24,868 nt of DNA from CAZIRF01 sp964541755 (GTDB lineage Bacteria > Spirochaetota > Spirochaetia > Treponematales > Breznakiellaceae): contig CAZIRF010000043.1 in the NCBI GenBank assembly GCA_964541755.1, positions 1-24,868 on the forward strand, given 5' to 3'. A program made the translations under genes and the position numbers. Below, in pieces: positions 21,472 through 24,868 of the stretch. The notes below the pieces were generated by a model, which saw nothing but the letters and a program-made list of their open reading frames with translations, was not told the DNA's origin and did no database searches. Every line of letters starts with the position of its first letter. Position 1 is the first letter of the stretch.

Positions 21472-22973
21472 TCGACCTTACCCAGTATGAACTCTGGTTT
21501 GTAACCGGCTCGCAGGACCTCTACGGCGACGAAACCCTTCGACAGGTAGCCGAGGACTCGAAGAAGCTCGTCGCGGGCCTCAACACCGACAGCCGCATGC
21601 CCTGCCGCATCGTCTGGAAGCCCACCGTCCTTACCGCCGACGGGATTCGCGCCCTCCTCGAAGAGGCCAATGCGACCGCTTCCTGTGCCGGTATCATCGC
21701 CTGGATGCACACATTCAGCCCCGCTAAGATGTGGATTGCGGGTCTCAATTCGTACAAGAAGCCCCTCCTCCAGTTCAACACCCAGTTCAATCGCGACATC
21801 CCCTGGGACAAGATCGATATGGACTTCATGAACCTGAACCAGTCGGCCCATGGCGACCGCGAGTTCGGCTTCATTACCGCACGCATGGATATTCCGCGAA
21901 CGGTCATCGCCGGCCACTGGGAAGATGACAATACGCGTTCCCGCATCGCCAAGTGGATGCGGGCTGCCATCGCCGTTGCCGACGGCAAGAAGCTGCGTAT
22001 CGCCCGCTTTGGAGACAACATGCGCGACGTGGCAGTTACCGACGGCGACAAGGTCGAGGCCATGATGCAGCTGGGCTGGTCGGTCCCCTACTACGGGATT
22101 GGCGACCTCGTGGCTGTCATGAACGAGGTTGCCGACAGCGAAATCGACGCCCTCGTCAAGCAGTACGAGACAGAGTACGAGTTCGTCCCCGGCAGTGACG
22201 CCGCCAAGGCGCGCGCGCAGGTAAAGGAGCAGGCCCGCATCGAGATCGCGATGCGCCGCTTCTTCAAGGAAAACAATATCAACGCCTTTACAACCAACTT
22301 CCAGGACCTCCACGGCATGAAGCAGCTGCCCGGCCTCGCATGCCAGCGCCTTATGGCCGATGGCTTCGGCTTTGCCGGTGAAGGTGACTGGAAGACGGCC
22401 GCCATGGTGCGCACTTTCAAGGTCATGTCCGCCGGTTTGGGAGCGGGCGAGCAGGGCAAGGGCGACTCCTTCATGGAGGACTATACCTACCACTTCGAGC
22501 CGGGCAAGGAGCGCATTTTGGGCGCCCACATGCTCGAGGTTTGCCCCTCCATCGCAGGGGCCAAGCCCCGTCTTGAAGTCCACCAGTTGGGCATCGGCGA
22601 CCGCGAAGATCCCGCCCGCCTCGTCTTCGTCGGCCGGCCCGGTCCAGCCGTCTGCGCCGCCGTCGTCGACTTTGGCAGCCGCTTCCGCTGCGTCCTCAAC
22701 GAGGTCGAGGTCGTCACTCCCCCGGCCGACCTCCCCAAGCTCCCCGTCGCCCGCGTCCTCTGGCGCCCCGAGCCGGGGATCGCCACCGCGGCCGAGGCCT
22801 GGATACTCGCCGGTGGCGGCCACCACACCGCATTCTCGAACCTCGTTACCACCGACATGGTACGCGAGTGGGCCGAGATGGTAGGTATCGAGTGTCTCGT
22901 CATCGACAGCACGACGAAGATTCCCCAGTTCCGCAACGAGCTGCGCTACAGCGCCGCAGCCTGGAGAAAGTGA
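21468..22973 (+). CDS. araA: L-arabinose isomerase
   Basis: This 501-residue cytoplasmic enzyme converts L-arabinose to L-ribulose and matches the family length. Metal and catalytic residues are visible: Glu305 (FAGEGDWKTAA), Glu337 (SFMEDYTYHFEPG), His354 (GAHMLEVCPS) and the second His of GGGHHTAF (452/453). The N-terminus (YELWFVTGSQDLYGDETLRQV) is classical. It overlaps araB by four bases and araD by one base (TGATG), so the three genes are co-translated. About five extra residues lie between the two Glu motifs compared with E. coli. Confidence 0.97.
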   Translation: MIDLTQYELWFVTGSQDLYGDETLRQVAEDSKKLVAGLNTDSRMPCRIVWKPTVLTADGIRALLEEANATASCAGIIAWMHTFSPAKMWIAGLNSYKKPLLQFNTQFNRDIPWDKIDMDFMNLNQSAHGDREFGFITARMDIPRTVIAGHWEDDNTRSRIAKWMRAAIAVADGKKLRIARFGDNMRDVAVTDGDKVEAMMQLGWSVPYYGIGDLVAVMNEVADSEIDALVKQYETEYEFVPGSDAAKARAQVKEQARIEIAMRRFFKENNINAFTTNFQDLHGMKQLPGLACQRLMADGFGFAGEGDWKTAAMVRTFKVMSAGLGAGEQGKGDSFMEDYTYHFEPGKERILGAHMLEVCPSIAGAKPRLEVHQLGIGDREDPARLVFVGRPGPAVCAAVVDFGSRFRCVLNEVEVVTPPADLPKLPVARVLWRPEPGIATAAEAWILAGGGHHTAFSNLVTTDMVREWAEMVGIECLVIDSTTKIPQFRNELRYSAAAWRK

Positions 22974-23698
22974 TGGCGGGAAGTGCTTCAAGCTCCCGCT
23001 GGGCCAGCCTCAAGGAGGAGGCCTGGCGGGCCAATCTCGAGATTCCGCGGCAGGGCCTCGCCCTCTACACCTGGGGGAATGTCTCTGCCCTCGACCCGGA
23101 TGCCGGGGTCTTCGCCATCAAGCCTTCGGGTGTGCCCTACGACGCCCTCAAGGCCGAGGACCTTGTTATCATCGATATGGACGGCAAGAAGGTGGAGGGG
23201 GCATTGAACCCCTCGTCGGACACCCCCACCCACCTCGAGCTCTACCGCGCCTTTGCTTCAAGCGGGGTGCGCGGGATCATCCACACCCACTCGACCCACG
23301 CCGTCGCCTGGGCCCAGGCCTGCATGGGCATTCCCCTCTTTGGCACCACCCACGCCGACCACATCCAGGTCCCCGTTCCCTGTACGCGCCTGCTCTCCAA
23401 AGAGGCCGTCGAGAACGACTACGAGAAGGAGACCGGGAAGCTTATCGTGGATCATTTTGCTGCGGCGGGTTTCAAGTCCGACGAAGTGAACATGGTCCTT
23501 GTGGGCGGGCACGGCCCCTTTGCCTGGGGACCCTCTGCCGCGAAGGCCGTCTACAACGGGGCCGTCCTCGAAGAGGTCGCCCGCATGGCGAGCCTTACCC
23601 TCGAGATCAATCCGTCGGCCAAGGAACTCCCCGACTACATCGTGCGCAAGCACTACGAAAGGAAGCACGGGCCCAAGGCGTACTACGGTCAAGGCTGA
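22973..23698 (+). CDS. araD: L-ribulose-5-phosphate 4-epimerase
   Basis: This 241-residue class II aldolase/epimerase converts L-ribulose-5-phosphate to D-xylulose-5-phosphate. Zinc ligands His104 and His106 (HTHSTHAVAWAQA) and His180 (GGHGPFAWG), the Asp of GTTHADHI, and the C-terminal Tyr pair (YYGQ) agree with E. coli AraD. UlaF/SgbE-type paralogues have similar sequences, but the araBA context decides. GGAG precedes the ATG, which overlaps the araA stop. An upstream open extension to 22868 lies within araA and is rejected. Confidence 0.95.
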   Translation: MAGSASSSRWASLKEEAWRANLEIPRQGLALYTWGNVSALDPDAGVFAIKPSGVPYDALKAEDLVIIDMDGKKVEGALNPSSDTPTHLELYRAFASSGVRGIIHTHSTHAVAWAQACMGIPLFGTTHADHIQVPVPCTRLLSKEAVENDYEKETGKLIVDHFAAAGFKSDEVNMVLVGGHGPFAWGPSAAKAVYNGAVLEEVARMASLTLEINPSAKELPDYIVRKHYERKHGPKAYYGQG

Positions 23699-23724
23699 TA
23701 ATTTGCTTGGCCGCCCGAGGGCGG

Positions 23725-23785
23725 GGTAGTAAGCGGAAGCTTGCAGTTGGCGGCGCCATCAAGCTGCAGGCTTCTTGTTACTGCC
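23725..23785 (+). terminator. Long hairpin of short-repeat family at araD/diguanylate cyclase junction
   Basis: Two inverted copies of the dispersed repeat (23725-23748 and 23761-23785) form an imperfect stem with 24-25-base arms across a GGCGGCGCCATC loop. A T-rich stretch (TTCTATTTTTCTTTATTT) follows for + strand termination. The stem includes the stop codon of the convergent gene. A smaller CCGCCC/GGGCGG repeat lies just before it (23711-23724). Confidence 0.75.
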
Positions 23786-24868
23786 TTCTATTTTTCTTTA
23801 TTTCCTGTTTCTCGCGGTAGAGTTCTTCATCCGCACAGGCGAGCATCTCTTCGAGCGAACGGCCGCTACCTTTACCGGAATCGCAGTGCCCGATACTCAT
23901 GGACAGATCCCAATCTCGCGCCAAGATACGGTTTTTCTCCTTGCACAGTTCCAGAACGCGTTTTTTGATGCCGGGAAAGCAGCGCTCTTCGGCATTGCTC
24001 ACCAGGGCCGTATACTCGTCGCCGCCTATACGCGCAATGATATCCGAGTCGCGAAGGGCAGAAACAATGATTTCTGCCGCTGCCTTGATGGCGACGTCAC
24101 CCTCGTTGTGTCCATACTTGTCGTTTATTTTTTTGAGGCCGTCGAGATCGATATACAGGATGATGAAGTCCTGCTTCTCGCGCTTCATGTAGCGAATTTG
24201 CTGTTCTGCCAGGGCCATAAACCCGCGGCGGTTCTTGAGGCCGGTAAGGTCGTCCTCGGTTGACATACGCTCTACTTGTTCCAAGGCCTCCCTCAGTCGT
24301 TTTTCGACCTCTTTGCGCTCCTTCATCTCGACAAGAAGTTGTTCGTTGAGTTCGTGCGTCATAAGCATGGAGGTGTAGTTTTGTATGATCCCGCAAAAGC
24401 GTTTGTAGAGCACTTCGTGGAGGTCGATGGACGGGATGTCTGCATCGCAAACAAGATACCCGTAATGGCTGTCGCGGTTGAGAATGATATTGACGACGAA
24501 TGAGCCGGACCCACGCGGCGGGAACCAGGAGCCCGGGCCCGGATTGTCCCAGCTGTCGCGGTAGCTCATCCGTATGACCTGTTTCGCGCCGGCTTGAATG
24601 TCAAAGGGGTCTTCAAAGCGAACCAGGTGGATGACTTGGCCATGCATGGTGTACAGGAGCTCCCCGATCAAATCCTGTTCCCTGTTGAAATCAAGGCTCG
24701 TGGCAATGGCGCGCTCAAGGAGATTGGTTACCCGGTCCATTGCGAACTGCAGACCCCGCTTGTCCCAGTAGTCGGCGAATTCTATCTGGGTGAGCTCTTC
24801 AAAGAGCAGATTGTAGGGCACCTCGAAAAACTCAGTGGAAGCATGATAGAATGAGCTATGAAGCAGAA
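23778..24868 (-). CDS. GGDEF diguanylate cyclase (5' partial)
   Basis: The C-terminal domain (about the last 170 residues) is a complete GGDEF diguanylate cyclase making c-di-GMP. It starts at STEDDLTGLKNRRGF and contains DLDGLKKINDKYGH and the active-site loop ARIGGDEYTAL. An RxxD inhibitory site (RDSD) sits five residues before GGDEY, implying product feedback. Before it lie a coiled coil (NEQLLVEMKERKEVEKRLREALEQVERM) and a GAF-like region without membrane segments. A GTG at 24821 could start a 347-residue protein. However, it has no SD and the frame stays open to the window edge with protein-like sequence, so the true start probably lies outside. It is convergent with araD. Confidence 0.85.
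   Translation of the reverse strand, partial: LLHSSFYHASTEFFEVPYNLLFEELTQIEFADYWDKRGLQFAMDRVTNLLERAIATSLDFNREQDLIGELLYTMHGQVIHLVRFEDPFDIQAGAKQVIRMSYRDSWDNPGPGSWFPPRGSGSFVVNIILNRDSHYGYLVCDADIPSIDLHEVLYKRFCGIIQNYTSMLMTHELNEQLLVEMKERKEVEKRLREALEQVERMSTEDDLTGLKNRRGFMALAEQQIRYMKREKQDFIILYIDLDGLKKINDKYGHNEGDVAIKAAAEIIVSALRDSDIIARIGGDEYTALVSNAEERCFPGIKKRVLELCKEKNRILARDWDLSMSIGHCDSGKGSGRSLEEMLACADEELYREKQEIKKNRRQ

Overview
This window is GC-rich, densely packed bacterial DNA with short intergenic gaps and many overlapping start and stop codons. The features fit a free-living, carbohydrate-fermenting spirochaete: lipoprotein signals with Ser before the Cys, an ECF vitamin transporter next to a type III pantothenate kinase, sensor-fused signalling proteins, and an LplB/YtcP-type oligosaccharide importer. 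No rRNA, tRNA or phylogenetic marker is present, so this placement is an inference of moderate strength.

Layout. (1) 1-3898, + strand: the 3' part of a one-piece ECF transporter energising module (ATPase-ATPase-EcfT fusion), an ECF substrate-binding S component, and a divergent type III pantothenate kinase (coaX). Together they suggest vitamin, probably pantothenate, uptake and trapping. (2) 3934-7189: a divergently transcribed two-component system. The kinase is unusual: a LacI-type sugar-binding domain without DNA-binding domain, signal peptide or membrane segment is fused through a GAF-like region to a NarL-class (HisKA_3) histidine kinase. Its partner is a NarL/LuxR-type regulator. (3) 7311-10935, + strand: a solute-binding lipoprotein and two LplB/YtcP-family permeases, without their own ATPase. 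(4) 11250-13343, - strand: a cytoplasmic GH31 enzyme, probably an alpha-xylosidase. (5) 13562-19503, + strand: a tightly overlapping glucuronoxylan operon of GH67 alpha-glucuronidase, GH8 reducing-end xylose-releasing exo-oligoxylanase, GH43 beta-xylosidase and a GH10 endoxylanase lipoprotein. (6) 19756-23698, + strand: araB-araA-araD with its own promoter and operator-like palindromes. (7) 23778 to the window end, - strand: the C-terminal part of a GGDEF diguanylate cyclase.

How it works together (inference). The cell-surface GH10 lipoprotein cuts glucuronoxylan. The lipoprotein and permeases import aldouronates and xylooligosaccharides using a shared ATPase encoded elsewhere. Inside the cell GH67 removes the (methyl)glucuronate, and GH8 and GH43 trim the xylan chain from its two ends. 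GH31 removes alpha-linked xylose, and AraBAD channels arabinose into the pentose phosphate pathway. The soluble sugar-sensing kinase and its regulator lie directly upstream and probably control the importer and perhaps the xylanolytic operon. The layout resembles the aldouronate-utilisation cluster of Paenibacillus, but with a different sensor.

Two families of dispersed non-coding repeats lie between genes. A short hairpin-forming family (core GGAAGCYTGYAGTTGGCG) or a related motif sits at all three convergent gene junctions and once at the GH31/GH67 divergent junction. A larger GC-rich, hairpin-rich element occurs twice in inverted orientation (about 6247-6412 and 11035-11249). No CRISPR array, insertion sequence or phage gene was seen.
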